In this document: piece by piece, positions 26,988 to 36,483 of the stretch
Layout of the letters: each line of letters opens with the position of its first letter
How positions within the stretch are numbered: position 1 is the first letter of the stretch
Origin: Planctomycetota bacterium
GTDB lineage: Bacteria; Planctomycetota; UBA1135; GCA-002686595
DNA: 64,000 bases
Reading direction: 5' to 3'
Assembly: GCA_016795325.1 (NCBI GenBank)
Contig: JAEUHY010000012.1
Span: 372,001-436,000 of the forward strand
Notes under the pieces: generated by a model
Databases searched by the model: none
The model's input: only the letters and a program-made list of their open reading frames with translations
Told to the model about the DNA's origin: nothing
Made by a program: the position numbers and the translations under genes

Positions 26988-28045
26988 ACGTCAAAACGCT
27001 CGAGTGGATCGGAGGACGGCCCGGTCATGTGCGGCTGATCGACCAGACGCGCTTGCCCGGCGAGCACATTCTCCTCGAGGTGCGCGAAGCGGAGGCGATG
27101 CACGACTGCATCCGCCGTCTGGTGGTGCGCGGAGCACCGGCGATCGGCGTGGCGGCGGCCTTCGGGCTGCTGCTCGGCGTGCAGTCGCTCGAGGAGCGCG
27201 ATCGCGAGGACACCGTCGGCCGCGTGCGCGAATGTGCGGCCTTCCTCGCGACAGCGCGCCCCACGGCGGTCAACCTCTTCTGGGCGCTGGAGCGGATGTG
27301 CGCCCGCGCCACGCGCGACTACAACGCGGCGCGGCCGATCATCGACGGGCTGTTCGAAGAGGCGCGGCTCATCTACGAGCAGGATCGCGAGATCTGCCGG
27401 CGCATCGGCGCGATCGGCGCCCAGTTGCTCCGCGACGGTTCGACGGTGCTCACCCACTGCAACGCCGGTGCGCTCGCCACGGCGGATTACGGCACGGCGC
27501 TCGCTCCGATCTACGTCGCCAAGGATCAGGGCAAACGTGTGGCGGTGTACGCCGACGAGACGCGTCCGTTGTTGCAGGGCGCGCGGCTCACGGCCTGGGA
27601 GCTCACGCAGGCGGGCATCGACGTCACGCTCATCACCGACAACATGGCCGGGCGCGTGCTGTTCGAGGGGAAGATCGACGCCGTGTTCGTCGGCGCCGAT
27701 CGCATCGCGCGCAACGGCGACGTCGCCAACAAGATCGGGACGTATTCCGTCGCCGTGCTCGCGCGCGAGAACGGCGTGCCCTTCTACGTGTGTGCGCCGC
27801 TGTCGACGTTCGATCCGGCGATCGAACGCGGAGAGCAGATCCCGATCGAGGAGCGCGGCGCGGAAGAGGTCGCCGAGGGCTTCGGACGCCGCACCGCGCC
27901 GCTGGGCGTGCGCGTCTACAACCCGGCGTTCGACGTCACCCCTGCGCGCTTGGTGAGCGGAATCGTCACCGAAGTCGGCTTGATCGAACGGCCCAATCGC
28001 GAGCGCGTGGAGGCCGCCTTGCGCCGCGGCGGAGTGCTCGCCTGA
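26984..28045 (+). CDS. mtnA: S-methyl-5-thioribose-1-phosphate isomerase
   Basis: The GTG start overlaps the purC stop and has AAGGAG seven nt upstream, giving 353 residues. Motifs of the MtnA/eIF2B-like family are present: VRGAPAIGVAAAFG (about residues 48-61), VLTHCNAGALATADYGTA with the catalytic Cys, LITDNMAGRVLF and VFVGADRIARNGDVANKIGT with the catalytic Asp. It converts methylthioribose-1-phosphate to methylthioribulose-1-phosphate in the methionine salvage pathway. No other salvage gene is nearby. Some relatives act on other ribose-1-phosphates, but the conservation here favours MtnA. Confidence 0.92.
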   Translation: MNVKTLEWIGGRPGHVRLIDQTRLPGEHILLEVREAEAMHDCIRRLVVRGAPAIGVAAAFGLLLGVQSLEERDREDTVGRVRECAAFLATARPTAVNLFWALERMCARATRDYNAARPIIDGLFEEARLIYEQDREICRRIGAIGAQLLRDGSTVLTHCNAGALATADYGTALAPIYVAKDQGKRVAVYADETRPLLQGARLTAWELTQAGIDVTLITDNMAGRVLFEGKIDAVFVGADRIARNGDVANKIGTYSVAVLARENGVPFYVCAPLSTFDPAIERGEQIPIEERGAEEVAEGFGRRTAPLGVRVYNPAFDVTPARLVSGIVTEVGLIERPNRERVEAALRRGGVLA

Positions 28046-28158
28046 GCAGCGCGCGGGATTGACTTCAGGCGAGCGCGAGAGTGCGCCGATGCAGGCGCCA
28101 TGGGGAACCAAGCCCGTGTGGGCCGCGCCCCCTCCCCCTTCGCACCAAGACGTTCACC

Positions 28159-28374
28159 ATGAGAGTCTCCCGCAAGTCCCGCGCAAAGCCGACCCAGCCT
28201 GACGACGACGAGGAGCAGTCCGCGCAGGACGACGGCCAGTCCGCCGAAGTGCTCGAGTTCGTGACGGCGATCGACGAGTTCAAGCGCAAGAACCAGAAGC
28301 CCTTCCCCAGTTGGAGCGAAGTGCTCGGCGTGCTGCGTTCGCTCGGTTGGCGACGCGAACGCAAGTCGGCCTGA
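28159..28374 (+). CDS. Small conserved planctomycete-type protein
   Basis: From the ATG at 28159 this is 71 residues. A basic, acidic and glutamine-rich N-terminus leads to a compact C-terminal motif, EFVTAIDEFKRKNQKPFPSW followed by SEVLGVLRSLGWRRER. I recognise this type, a short protein ending in T-A-I-D-x-[FY]-K-R-x-x-x-x-x-F-P-[ST]-W-S-E-V-L-x-V-x-x-S-L-G-[WY], from many planctomycetes. It appears to be a lineage-specific family of unknown function. The charge pattern suggests a nucleic-acid or protein-binding helix. It is a soluble, cytoplasmic protein by composition. Confidence 0.8.
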   Translation: MRVSRKSRAKPTQPDDDEEQSAQDDGQSAEVLEFVTAIDEFKRKNQKPFPSWSEVLGVLRSLGWRRERKSA

Positions 28375-28378
28375 CGCT

Positions 28379-28412
28379 GAGCACGGCGGCGCGCACGCGG
28401 CGCCGTCGGCTC
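28379..28412. terminator. Candidate bidirectional terminator between the small protein gene and glyA
   Basis: The hairpin GAGC-ACGGCG ... CGCCGT-(CG)-GCTC has a 12-nt loop and a 2-nt bulge. It lies between two convergent genes, 4 nt after the first stop. Confidence 0.4.
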
Positions 28413-28447
28413 ACGAAGAGATCGGAGCGGCGGACCGCCCGGCTCGC

Positions 28448-29719
28448 TCAGGCGTAGATCGGGAACGCGCGCGTCAATTCGGCGACTTCGCGCCGGACCC
28501 GCGCCGCGACGCTCGTGTCGGTCGGATTCGCGAGCACATCTGCGATCCAGCCGCCGAGCAGTCGCATGTGGTCTTCTCCCAGGCCGCGCGAGGTGATCGC
28601 CGCCGTTCCCAGGCGCACGCCGGAGGCTTTGACCGGCGGATTCTGGTCGTAGGGAATCAAGTTCTTGTTGCACGTCAGATCCACGGCGTGCAGCAGGTTC
28701 TCGGCGTCCTTGCCCGTCAACTTCATGGGCGTGACGTCGACCAGCATGAGGTGGTTGTCCGTGCCGCCGGAAACGATGCGCAGGCCTCGCCCGGCGAGCG
28801 TCTGCGCCAGCACGTTGGCGTTGGCGACAACTTGCTTCGCGTAGCGGGCGAACGACGGGTCGAGCGCCTCGCGCAAGGCGACGGCCTTTGCAGCGATGAC
28901 GTGCATGAACGGTCCGCCTTGACCGCCGGGGAAAACCGCCGAGTTGATCGCTTTCGCGAGGTTCTCGTCGTTGCACACCACCAGACCGCCGCGCGGCCCG
29001 CGCAGCGTCTTGTGCGTCGTCATCGTTACGACGTCCGCGTGCGGGACCGGGCTGGGATGCACGCCGCCTGCGACCAGACCAGCGATGTGCGCCTGGTCGA
29101 CGAGGAGCTTCGCCCCCACCTCCTTGGCGATGGCGCCGAAGGCCGCGAAGTCGATCAGGCGTGAGTAAGCCGACGCGCCCGCCATGATCAGCGCCGGGCG
29201 CACGGCGAGCGCTTGCTCGCGCACCTTGTCCATGTCGAGCCGTTCGCTGCCGCGCTCCACGCCGTAGCTGTGGAACTCGTAGAACACGCCCGAGAAGTTC
29301 TTGGGGTGGCCGTGCGAGAGGTGGCCGCCGTGGTCGAGCGACATGGCGAGCACCTTGTCGCGCGGCTTGAGCAGCGCCATCAGGGCCGCGATGTTGGCCT
29401 GCGTTCCGCTGTGCGCCTGCACGTTCGCATGTGCGGCTCCGAACAGCTGCTTTGCGCGATCTCGCGCGATGTCCTCGACCACGTCAACGTGCTCGCAGCC
29501 GCCGTAGTAGCGTTTCCCGGGATAGCCCTCCGCGTATTTGTTCGTGAGCACCGTGCCCATGGCGGCGATCACCTCGCGCGAGGTGTGGTTCTCCGAAGCG
29601 ATCAGCTCGAGTTGGGCCTCCTGCCGATTCCCTTCGGCGCGGACGGCCGCCCACAGGGCGTCGTCGCTGTACTGGGCGGGGCGGGTGGCGGCGTGACTGG
29701 CGGCGGCAGCGGGGTTCAT
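28448..29719 (-). CDS. glyA: Serine hydroxymethyltransferase
   Basis: The product has 423 residues, the usual length. Family motifs run in order: LELIASENHTSREVIAAMGT (about residues 37-56), NKYAEGYPGKRYYGG, NVQAHSGTQANIAALMALLK, DQAHIAGLVAGGVHPSP and the PLP-lysine site VVTMTTHKTLRGPRGGLVV (about 225-243). NLIPYDQNPPVKASGVRLGT follows near the C-terminus. The enzyme moves the serine C3 unit to tetrahydrofolate, yielding glycine. It is divergent from the DUF1573 gene. Confidence 0.96.
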   Translation of the reverse strand: MNPAAAASHAATRPAQYSDDALWAAVRAEGNRQEAQLELIASENHTSREVIAAMGTVLTNKYAEGYPGKRYYGGCEHVDVVEDIARDRAKQLFGAAHANVQAHSGTQANIAALMALLKPRDKVLAMSLDHGGHLSHGHPKNFSGVFYEFHSYGVERGSERLDMDKVREQALAVRPALIMAGASAYSRLIDFAAFGAIAKEVGAKLLVDQAHIAGLVAGGVHPSPVPHADVVTMTTHKTLRGPRGGLVVCNDENLAKAINSAVFPGGQGGPFMHVIAAKAVALREALDPSFARYAKQVVANANVLAQTLAGRGLRIVSGGTDNHLMLVDVTPMKLTGKDAENLLHAVDLTCNKNLIPYDQNPPVKASGVRLGTAAITSRGLGEDHMRLLGGWIADVLANPTDTSVAARVRREVAELTRAFPIYA

Positions 29720-29825
29720 CCCGTCATTGTCGCCGCCCGCGCCCCGCGATCAATCCTGCCGAAGGGCTAGCATGGGGTGCGGAGCGGGAACGCGCCTTGC
29801 GTCAGCGCCGCGCCCCCTACTGCCC

Positions 29826-31019
29826 ATGTCGATGCAACACGCCCGTTCTCAATTGCTTCTGTCCGTGCTCCTGTGCGCGCTCGCCCCAGGTTGTGAGCAA
29901 CACGACGCTGCTGCGCCGGAGCATGCGCACGGCGCTGCGGCGAAGTCCGCGGACGGCGCGGAGGAACATCCCGGCGTGCTCGAGCACGACGCCTTCGAGT
30001 TCCTCGAGCCCCAACACTCCGGACATCCCAACTGGGTGGACATGGGCGACATCCCGCTCGGCGAGGTGCGCGAAGCAACCGTGCGCATGAGGAACGTCGA
30101 GGGCGTTCCGATCCGCATCGAGCAGGTCACCGCCGGCTGCTCGTGCACGCGGCCGCAAGTCACCGTGGTGCTGCCCAGCGGCGAACGTGTGCCGGGAGAC
30201 TCGAACGCCCGCGACGTCGTGGCCCTCGCGCCGCCGGACTCGATCATCGAAGTCACGTTGCGCGTCGACAGCACCCAGGCGCCGGTCAAGAACAAGGACA
30301 AGATCGTCCTCGTCCGCATGACGACGGACTCGAAGACCTCGCCCTACGTGACGCTCGAGGCGCGCATGAAGATCCATGCGCCGCTGCAGCCCGTGCCGCC
30401 CGAGATCGACCTGGAGCGGCTGGGGATCAACGCCGGCAAAGAGGGACGCACCGACATCACGCCGGTGGTTCCGACCGGCGAGAAAGTGCTCGGCGTACTC
30501 GAGACGCCGGAAGGTCTGACCGCGCGCATCGAGCCGATCGAGATCTCCGGGATCCCTGTGTGGCGCCTGCACGTGCGCGTCGAAGCGCCGGTGCGGCCGG
30601 GTTACCAGGAGCAGTACATCAAGCTCAGTACGAGCGGCCCGTCCGGTTTCGGCGAGGGACGCCCGCTGTCGGTCAAGGTGCGCTGGTTCGCGGCTGAGGA
30701 CGTCGAAGTCGCGCCGCCGCGTCTGTTGTTCGTGCGTCAGCCGCAGAGCACCGTCGAGCGCGCGGTCGGCGAACTGATCACGCACATGCCGGGCCACAAG
30801 CTGAAGGTCACGTCGCACCGCGTGGAGGGCGTCGACGCGAGTTCGCTGAACATCTCCATCGAGCCGCGCGAGCCTGACGCCGATGGGCGCGCCAAGGCGT
30901 GGAGCATCTCGTTGGAACGCACTGCGGGCGCCAACGGCGCACTGAGCGGCTCGCTCGTGCTGGAACTCGACGATGTGCAGCACCCGCGACTGGAAGTGCC
31001 CTTGATCGGACGCGGCTGA
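29826..31019 (+). CDS. DUF1573-family exported lipoprotein
   Basis: I use the ATG at 29826, giving 397 residues. Upstream in-frame codons would run into the glyA promoter region. The signal sequence ends LLCALAPGCEQHD, a plausible lipobox. Next comes an Ala/His/Glu-rich linker, then an immunoglobulin-like domain with the DUF1573 marks: WVDMGDIPLGEVREATVRMRN and EQVTAGCSCTRPQVTVVLPS (about residues 98-117). Further beta-rich repeats follow. DUF1573 proteins are abundant in planctomycetes and Bacteroidetes and are presumed to be periplasmic or surface proteins; function unknown. The stop codon lies inside the left arm of the large inverted repeat. Confidence 0.75.
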   Translation: MSMQHARSQLLLSVLLCALAPGCEQHDAAAPEHAHGAAAKSADGAEEHPGVLEHDAFEFLEPQHSGHPNWVDMGDIPLGEVREATVRMRNVEGVPIRIEQVTAGCSCTRPQVTVVLPSGERVPGDSNARDVVALAPPDSIIEVTLRVDSTQAPVKNKDKIVLVRMTTDSKTSPYVTLEARMKIHAPLQPVPPEIDLERLGINAGKEGRTDITPVVPTGEKVLGVLETPEGLTARIEPIEISGIPVWRLHVRVEAPVRPGYQEQYIKLSTSGPSGFGEGRPLSVKVRWFAAEDVEVAPPRLLFVRQPQSTVERAVGELITHMPGHKLKVTSHRVEGVDASSLNISIEPREPDADGRAKAWSISLERTAGANGALSGSLVLELDDVQHPRLEVPLIGRG

Positions 31020-31111
31020 ACGTACTGTGCCAGAGCAATTTGTCTCACGCCGCCGGCGCGCTGGGCGCGCCGGCGGCGTGAGACAAATTGCTCTGGCACA
31101 GTACGTTCAGC
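31015..31111. repeat. Perfect 46-bp inverted repeat with a 5-nt centre between DUF1573 gene and pstB
   Basis: Positions 31015-31060 are exactly the reverse complement of 31066-31111, with CTGGG in the middle (its outer C and G could pair too). The inner half is a GC-rich block (CGCCGCCGGCGCG). The outer half carries an AT-richer stretch (CAGAGCAATTTGTCTCA) unlike its surroundings. The left arm contains the TGA of the plus-strand gene, and the right arm ends 1 nt short of the pstB stop codon. It can fold as a hairpin in both transcripts and so may be a bidirectional terminator. A palindromic mobile unit or an assembly fold-back are alternatives. Confidence 0.85.
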
Positions 31112-31112
31112 G

Positions 31113-32060
31113 CTAGCCGAAGCGCCCGGTGACGTAGTCTTCGGTCTCGCGCAGGTGCGGCTGCAGGAAGATGTCGTCGGTCGGCCCGTACTCGATCAGG
31201 CGGCCCAGGTACATGAAAGCGGTGCAGTCGCTGGTGCGCGAGGCCTGCTGCATGTTGTGCGTGACCATCAGAATCGAATACTCGCCCTTGAGCTCTTCGA
31301 TCAGGTCCTCGATGCGGCCCGTCGCGATCGGATCGAGCGCCGAGCACGGCTCGTCGAGCAGCAGCACCTCGGGCTCCGCCGCGATGGCGCGGGCGATGCA
31401 CAGACGCTGTTGTTGACCGCCGGAGAGGCGCAGCGCGCTGTCCTGCAGTCGATCCTTAACTTCTTCCCACAAACCGGCCGCGCGCAGGCTCTCCTCGCAG
31501 GTTTGCGCGAGCACGCGCTTGTCGCTCTCGCCGTCGATACGCAGCGAATAGATCACGTTCTCGAAGATGCTCATCGGGAACGGATTGGGCTTCTGGAACA
31601 CCATCCCGATGCGCTTGCGCAGCTCGATCACATCGACGCCCGGCGCATAGATCGGATCTCCGTTGAGGCGCATCGACCCGCCGATCCGCACGTTGTCGAT
31701 CAAGTCGTTCATGCGATTGACCGAACGCAGCAAGGTCGACTTCCCGCAGCCCGAGGGCCCGATCAACGCGGTGACCTTGCCGCGCGGGATGCGCATCGAA
31801 ATGTTGTGCAGCGCGTGCATCGCCCCGTAGTGCAGCTGGAACTGCTCGACTTCCAGGACCGCATCGTCGCCTTGGAGCGAGAGGTGCGTTTCGGTGACGT
31901 GCGGCTCGTTGCGCGCGATCGCCTCGAACACTTTGGCCGGGCGCGAGGGCGTCGAGCGCTCGGGGGACGGGTGTTGCATGGTCGGGGAGGGAAGGCCCCG
32001 GCGCGGGGCGGGAAGGAGCATGTCGCCGTCGATCGCGGGTGAAGGGCCGGCGGGAATCAT
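31113..32060 (-). CDS. pstB: Phosphate ABC transporter ATP-binding protein
   Basis: The ATG at 32060 overlaps the pstA stop (ATGA) and gives 315 residues, longer than the usual 250-270 because of a Pro/Ser/Arg-rich N-terminal extension of about 60. A later ATG at 31979 is possible. The ABC domain is complete: Walker [22 protein letters not shown]-loop [17 protein letters not shown], signature [16 protein letters not shown], Walker [15 protein letters not shown] and switch His [20 protein letters not shown]. The NPFPMSI and [12 protein letters not shown] stretches are diagnostic of PstB. It powers high-affinity phosphate import. Confidence 0.96.
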   Translation of the reverse strand: MIPAGPSPAIDGDMLLPAPRRGLPSPTMQHPSPERSTPSRPAKVFEAIARNEPHVTETHLSLQGDDAVLEVEQFQLHYGAMHALHNISMRIPRGKVTALIGPSGCGKSTLLRSVNRMNDLIDNVRIGGSMRLNGDPIYAPGVDVIELRKRIGMVFQKPNPFPMSIFENVIYSLRIDGESDKRVLAQTCEESLRAAGLWEEVKDRLQDSALRLSGGQQQRLCIARAIAAEPEVLLLDEPCSALDPIATGRIEDLIEELKGEYSILMVTHNMQQASRTSDCTAFMYLGRLIEYGPTDDIFLQPHLRETEDYVTGRFG

Positions 32061-33832
32061 AGTTGAGCTCCCTGGAAGCGGCGGCGCAGGCGGGCGCGGA
32101 TCCAGATCGCCACGACGTTGAGCACGACGACCAGGGCGATCAGGAGCAGCGTGGTCGTGTAGACCATCGGCTTGGCCGCTTCGCTGTTCTGGCTCTGGAA
32201 CCCCAGGTCGTAGATGTGAAAGCCCAGGTGCATGAAACTGCGCTCGGGGTGCAGGTACGGAAACGCGCCGTCGATCGGGAGTTCCTCCGCGAGCTTCGAC
32301 GCGCCGACCAACATCAAGGGCGCCACTTCGCCGGCGCCGCGCGCCAACGCGAGGATCGCGCCGGTCATGATTCCGGGCATCGCGCGCGGGAGCACGATGC
32401 GCCAGATGGTCTGCCACTTCGTCGCGCCGCAGGCGTAACTGCCCTCGCGCATCGAGCGCGGCACGGCGGCGAGCGCTTCTTCTGTCGGCACGATCACGAC
32501 GGGTAGCGTGAGCAGCGCGAGCGTCAAAGAGGCCCACAACAGACCGCCCGTCCCGAAGGTCGGGCTGGGCAGCCGTTCGGGGAACAGCCAAGTGTCGAGC
32601 CCGCCGCCGACCGTGTAGCAGAAGAAGCCGACGCCGAACACGCCGAACACGATGCTGGGCACGCCGGCCAAGTTGTTGATGGCGATTCGGACCGCGCTGA
32701 CGAGCGGGCCGGGGCGGGCGTACTCGCGCAGGTACAGCGCGGCGAGCACGCCGAACGGCACGACCAGCACGGACATGATCAAGGTCATCAGGACCGTGCC
32801 GAAGATCGCGGGGAACACGCCGCCCTCGCTGTTCGATTCCCGCGGCGAGTCGAGCAGGAACTCCTCGACGCGCGAGGCGTACACGGCCAGCTTGTCGAAC
32901 GCGCCGAGCCGATTCGCCGGGTAGGCGCGAACGACCTGCTCGAGCGGCAACGTTGCTTGCGCGCCGTCCGCGGTCCGAACCAGCAGACGACGTCCCGCGT
33001 TCAGCGCCTTCAGTTCTTCGATGCGCTCCCCGAGCGCGCGCATCTCCTCGTCGAGTTCCGCGCTGAGAGCTTCGGCCTCGCGTTCGGCGGCCGCGCGCTC
33101 CGGCGACTGGGCGCCATGTGCGAGTTCGGCGGAACGCACCGCGAGCCGCGCCTCTTCCTTCGCCTTCGCCAGACGGCCGATGTCGTGTTCCTCGATGGAC
33201 CGACGCTCGTCCCATGTCGCGCGCGCCTGCGCGTGCGCCCGTTCGAACTCGGCCCACATCTGCTCCGACGGGCCGTCCGTGCGGCGGCCATCGAACTCCA
33301 GCGCCGTGGGAACGCCGTAGAAGCGCCCCCACTCCAAGCGCTCGACGCACAGCATCCACTCGGGCGTGGACTCCTCGGCGACCTCGAAGTCGCTCACCCA
33401 GCGAAAGTGCGTTCCGGTGAGGTCGTAGTTGCCGCTGCGCAGCATGCGGCGAGCGATCTGTTCATCGTTCGCTGCGAGCTCAGCGCGGGCGCGAGCAGCG
33501 GCTTGTTCCGGAAGCGCCGCCAACGCTTCGGGACCGAGCGCAAACGACTCGCTCAGCGCCACCTCGCCTGCGAAGCGCTCTCCTCCGTGCGTGACGATCT
33601 CGACCACCGGCTGCGGCCAGAAGGTCGGAAGTCCGCGCGAGATCACGACGAACAACAGCGTCGAGATCATGGCGAGCGCAAGGCCGAGCGCACCGCCGGT
33701 GAGCCACACCATGGGCTCGCCGTGGGCGAACAGCGACGTGGCGCGACGTTTGTCGCGGCGGCGGACGCTGCGAGCCGGGCCCGCGGTCGGTTGTGCGACG
33801 CGCGGCTTGGGATCGAACTCGAGTTCGGTCAC
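32057..33832 (-). CDS. pstA: Phosphate ABC transporter permease PstA with large periplasmic insertion
   Basis: The 591-residue product starts at a GTG that overlaps the pstC stop (GTGA). After a first membrane helix (about residues 45-66) there is a periplasmic segment of about 265 residues containing a predicted coiled coil (around residues 205-280, with [20 protein letters not shown]). The conserved permease domain starts near residue 334: [37 protein letters not shown] and the EAA-like loop [20 protein letters not shown]. Typical PstA is about 280-300 residues, so the extension is unusual. Some gamma-proteobacterial PstA proteins are also long. Confidence 0.93.
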   Translation of the reverse strand: MTELEFDPKPRVAQPTAGPARSVRRRDKRRATSLFAHGEPMVWLTGGALGLALAMISTLLFVVISRGLPTFWPQPVVEIVTHGGERFAGEVALSESFALGPEALAALPEQAAARARAELAANDEQIARRMLRSGNYDLTGTHFRWVSDFEVAEESTPEWMLCVERLEWGRFYGVPTALEFDGRRTDGPSEQMWAEFERAHAQARATWDERRSIEEHDIGRLAKAKEEARLAVRSAELAHGAQSPERAAAEREAEALSAELDEEMRALGERIEELKALNAGRRLLVRTADGAQATLPLEQVVRAYPANRLGAFDKLAVYASRVEEFLLDSPRESNSEGGVFPAIFGTVLMTLIMSVLVVPFGVLAALYLREYARPGPLVSAVRIAINNLAGVPSIVFGVFGVGFFCYTVGGGLDTWLFPERLPSPTFGTGGLLWASLTLALLTLPVVIVPTEEALAAVPRSMREGSYACGATKWQTIWRIVLPRAMPGIMTGAILALARGAGEVAPLMLVGASKLAEELPIDGAFPYLHPERSFMHLGFHIYDLGFQSQNSEAAKPMVYTTTLLLIALVVVLNVVAIWIRARLRRRFQGAQL

Positions 33833-36444
33833 AGCTGGTAGGCCCTGCGTCGGAAGCGCTGCCGAACGAGTTCCGCGCCTGTGTTGACGACGAACGTCAT
33901 CGCAAACAGCGCCAGCGCGGCGAGGAACAGGGTCCGATAGTGCGTGTCGCCTTCGACGGCCTCCGGCAGCTCAACTGCGATGTTGGCCGAAAGCGTGCGG
34001 AAACCGGAGAAGACGTTCCAGTCCATGATCGGCGTGTTCCCGGCCGCCATCAGCACGATCATGGTCTCGCCGACCGCGCGGCCCAGCCCCACCATGACGG
34101 CCGAGAACAGGCCGCTGGCGGCCGTCGGCACGATCACCCGCAGTGCGGTTTGCCACGGTGTCGCTCCTGCGCCGAGCGACGCTTGCCGCAGCTGTTCGGG
34201 GACGCTCGAGAGCGCATCCTCGGAGAGCGTGTAGATGATCGGGATGATCGCGAAGCCCATGATGAAGCCCACGACCAGCGCGTTGCGCTGCGCATACGTG
34301 TCGAGCAAGGAGCCGCGCGGATCGAGTCCCGCGGCGCTGAGCAGCGCGGCCGCCAGTGCGGCGAACAAGCACGCGCAGACGCCCGTGGCGCAGAACCTCA
34401 GCAGATCGAACTGAGCGCAGCGGGCGCGGCTCCAGTGCTGCGACACGCGGCGCACCCAGCCGCCCCCGAGCCGCGCGATCGCGAAAGTGGCGCCGATCGC
34501 GGCTACGGGCAAGAGCAGCAGGAACCAGCCGGGCGCTGCCCCGCCGTGCTGCATGTCGAGCCAGCCCTCCAGGCTTCCACCGAAGGCGACGTCCTCGATC
34601 CAAGGCCCGAGGACACTGGCGGTCAACAATCCCAACGGCAACGCGAGCGTGATGACGAGCAGGCGCTGCCACGACACGAGCCGCAACACCAAGCCCTGCG
34701 GTGCAAGTTGCCAGAGCCGCGCACCGAGCAACAACGCGATGGGGACGCAGTAGAAACTCGCGAGCACGGCGGCGAGCGAGTTCTGGACCAGCGGGGCGAC
34801 CACGTTGCCCGCCAAGAACCCGAGCACGACGCTCGGCAGGCTGGCCATGATCTCGATCGTCGACTTCACAGCCACGCGCGTGCGCGGCGCGAGGTACTCG
34901 CTCGAGAAAATGGCCGCGAGCAGCGCGAGCGGCACGCCGAAGAGCAGCGAGTAGAAGGTGGCCTTGAGCGTGCCGAACACCAGCGGCATCAGACCGAATT
35001 TGGCCTCGAAGTCGTCAGCGCCGCTGGAGGACTGCCACACGTGCTCGGGCTGCTCGTAGTTCTCGTACCACACCGGCCGCAGCAACGCCGTGACGCTGGC
35101 CTCGGGGTGGTGCGACGCCAGTTGATGCGCGGACCAGCCGCCCGCGCTGTGGACGAGCAAGGCATCTTCGCGCGGCGAGAGGCACAGTGCGTCGACCGCC
35201 GAACCATCGGGCGTCCGGCCTTCGGCAAGCTGCTTCTCACTGGTCAGGAAGTACAGCTCGAAGCGCCCGTCTGCGCGCCCGACCGCGAAGGAGCGCGAGG
35301 TCGCCGACGGCGCCACGGCGGTGACCGCCACGCCGTCTCCGGCGAACCAGTGGCCACGCGCCATGCGAGCGCCGTCCACCGTCCCCGCCTGCTCCGGGCG
35401 CGTGCGAAACCAGGCGCCGACGCCGCCCTTCGAATCGCCGACCAACACGGTTCGCTCCCCCAGCGCCGCTCCCACACGCGTGAGTTCGACGTCGGCGCTT
35501 TGAAGCAGTTCGAGGGACTCGGCCGCGGTGGCGGACCGCAGCTCGCGCGCGTCGTAGCGCACCCCGCGACCATCGCGCCACACCAGCAGGACGTTGTCGC
35601 CGGCGCCGAGGAGTCGCAGGGCGATCGGCTGCTCGGACTGAGGCGCGTTCGGCGCCGGCAGGTCGCCGCCCCGGAAGCGCAGCGTCTCAGCCCCGGTCAT
35701 CATGTTCGTCGTGCGCTTGAGCGCGCCGACCGTCAGGCGACCGTCCTCGAAGAGTGCGGCGACCGTGGCCCCGGCCTCGGTCACGTTGAGGTCGAGCAGC
35801 CGCGGCGGGCTTTTGGCCGCGCCCGTGCCGAGCTCGAACGGCTCGGAAATCGACAGCTCCAGACGCACGCAGCGCACCTGCCCGTCGGCGAGCCGCTCTG
35901 CCAGCCCGCCGGCGAACGGCGTGCGTTCCTCGGGGCGCAACGTGGAGAGGACCTCCCCACTACCGGCCGTGTCGGGGTAGCTCACCGCGAAGCTGAGCGT
36001 CGCCAACCGGACGGCGCCGTCGGACGTGCCAACTGCGACGACGTTGCTGGCGGCGTCGAAGCCCAGCGCCGCAGGCTGCGCTTGCTCGGAGACCGAAAGC
36101 GTCTCGAGCGTCGCTCCCGTATCCAGACGCAGCACCGAGACGCGTCCACTGCGTTCCAGCACCCACATGAGGCTGGCGTACTCGTCGGTCGCGCAGGCCA
36201 CGATGGGCTCGCTCGCGCGGCCACCGGCGAGACTGCGTGCGGGCGACAGCGTCGCCGCGCCGAACAGCGGGATCACGACCCACGCCAGGAACACGCAGAT
36301 CAGCGAGACGGTCGCGATGGTCAGCCCGCCGCCGAGCGAAATCGCGGTCCGCGCCACGCGTTCGGCGACGAGCACCGAACGGCGCGTCTTGCGCTCGCGG
36401 CGGCCGCGTTTGCGCAACGACGGGCTGGGCTGCGAAGTGTCCAC
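33829..36444 (-). CDS. pstC: Phosphate ABC transporter permease PstC with WD-like periplasmic domain
   Basis: This 871-residue protein starts at a GTG; usual PstC is about 300. A first membrane helix (about residues 37-58) is followed by some 420 residues of periplasmic beta-rich sequence. Repeated blade-like segments are visible: 'SLMWVLERSGRVSVLRLDTG', 'VAVGTSDGAVRLATLSF', 'ATVAALFEDGRLTVGALKR' and 'SFAVGRADGRFELYF', resembling a beta-propeller. The permease proper begins near residue 483: GLMPLVFGTLKATFYSLLFG, IMASLPSVVLGFLAGNVVAP and the EAA loop LRQASLGAGATPWQTALRVI. Long PstC proteins of similar plan exist in Pseudomonas. The insertion may sense or bind something in the periplasm. Confidence 0.93.
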   Translation of the reverse strand: MDTSQPSPSLRKRGRRERKTRRSVLVAERVARTAISLGGGLTIATVSLICVFLAWVVIPLFGAATLSPARSLAGGRASEPIVACATDEYASLMWVLERSGRVSVLRLDTGATLETLSVSEQAQPAALGFDAASNVVAVGTSDGAVRLATLSFAVSYPDTAGSGEVLSTLRPEERTPFAGGLAERLADGQVRCVRLELSISEPFELGTGAAKSPPRLLDLNVTEAGATVAALFEDGRLTVGALKRTTNMMTGAETLRFRGGDLPAPNAPQSEQPIALRLLGAGDNVLLVWRDGRGVRYDARELRSATAAESLELLQSADVELTRVGAALGERTVLVGDSKGGVGAWFRTRPEQAGTVDGARMARGHWFAGDGVAVTAVAPSATSRSFAVGRADGRFELYFLTSEKQLAEGRTPDGSAVDALCLSPREDALLVHSAGGWSAHQLASHHPEASVTALLRPVWYENYEQPEHVWQSSSGADDFEAKFGLMPLVFGTLKATFYSLLFGVPLALLAAIFSSEYLAPRTRVAVKSTIEIMASLPSVVLGFLAGNVVAPLVQNSLAAVLASFYCVPIALLLGARLWQLAPQGLVLRLVSWQRLLVITLALPLGLLTASVLGPWIEDVAFGGSLEGWLDMQHGGAAPGWFLLLLPVAAIGATFAIARLGGGWVRRVSQHWSRARCAQFDLLRFCATGVCACLFAALAAALLSAAGLDPRGSLLDTYAQRNALVVGFIMGFAIIPIIYTLSEDALSSVPEQLRQASLGAGATPWQTALRVIVPTAASGLFSAVMVGLGRAVGETMIVLMAAGNTPIMDWNVFSGFRTLSANIAVELPEAVEGDTHYRTLFLAALALFAMTFVVNTGAELVRQRFRRRAYQL

Positions 36445-36483
36445 GGGGCGTTGTGGCGCGGTGCGGTTCGAGCGCGAACGCCG

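Noticed and set aside
31045..31401. Small minus-strand ORF starting over the large inverted repeat
   Set aside because: It is out of frame with pstB and has no ribosome-binding site. It exists because the palindrome is open on both strands.
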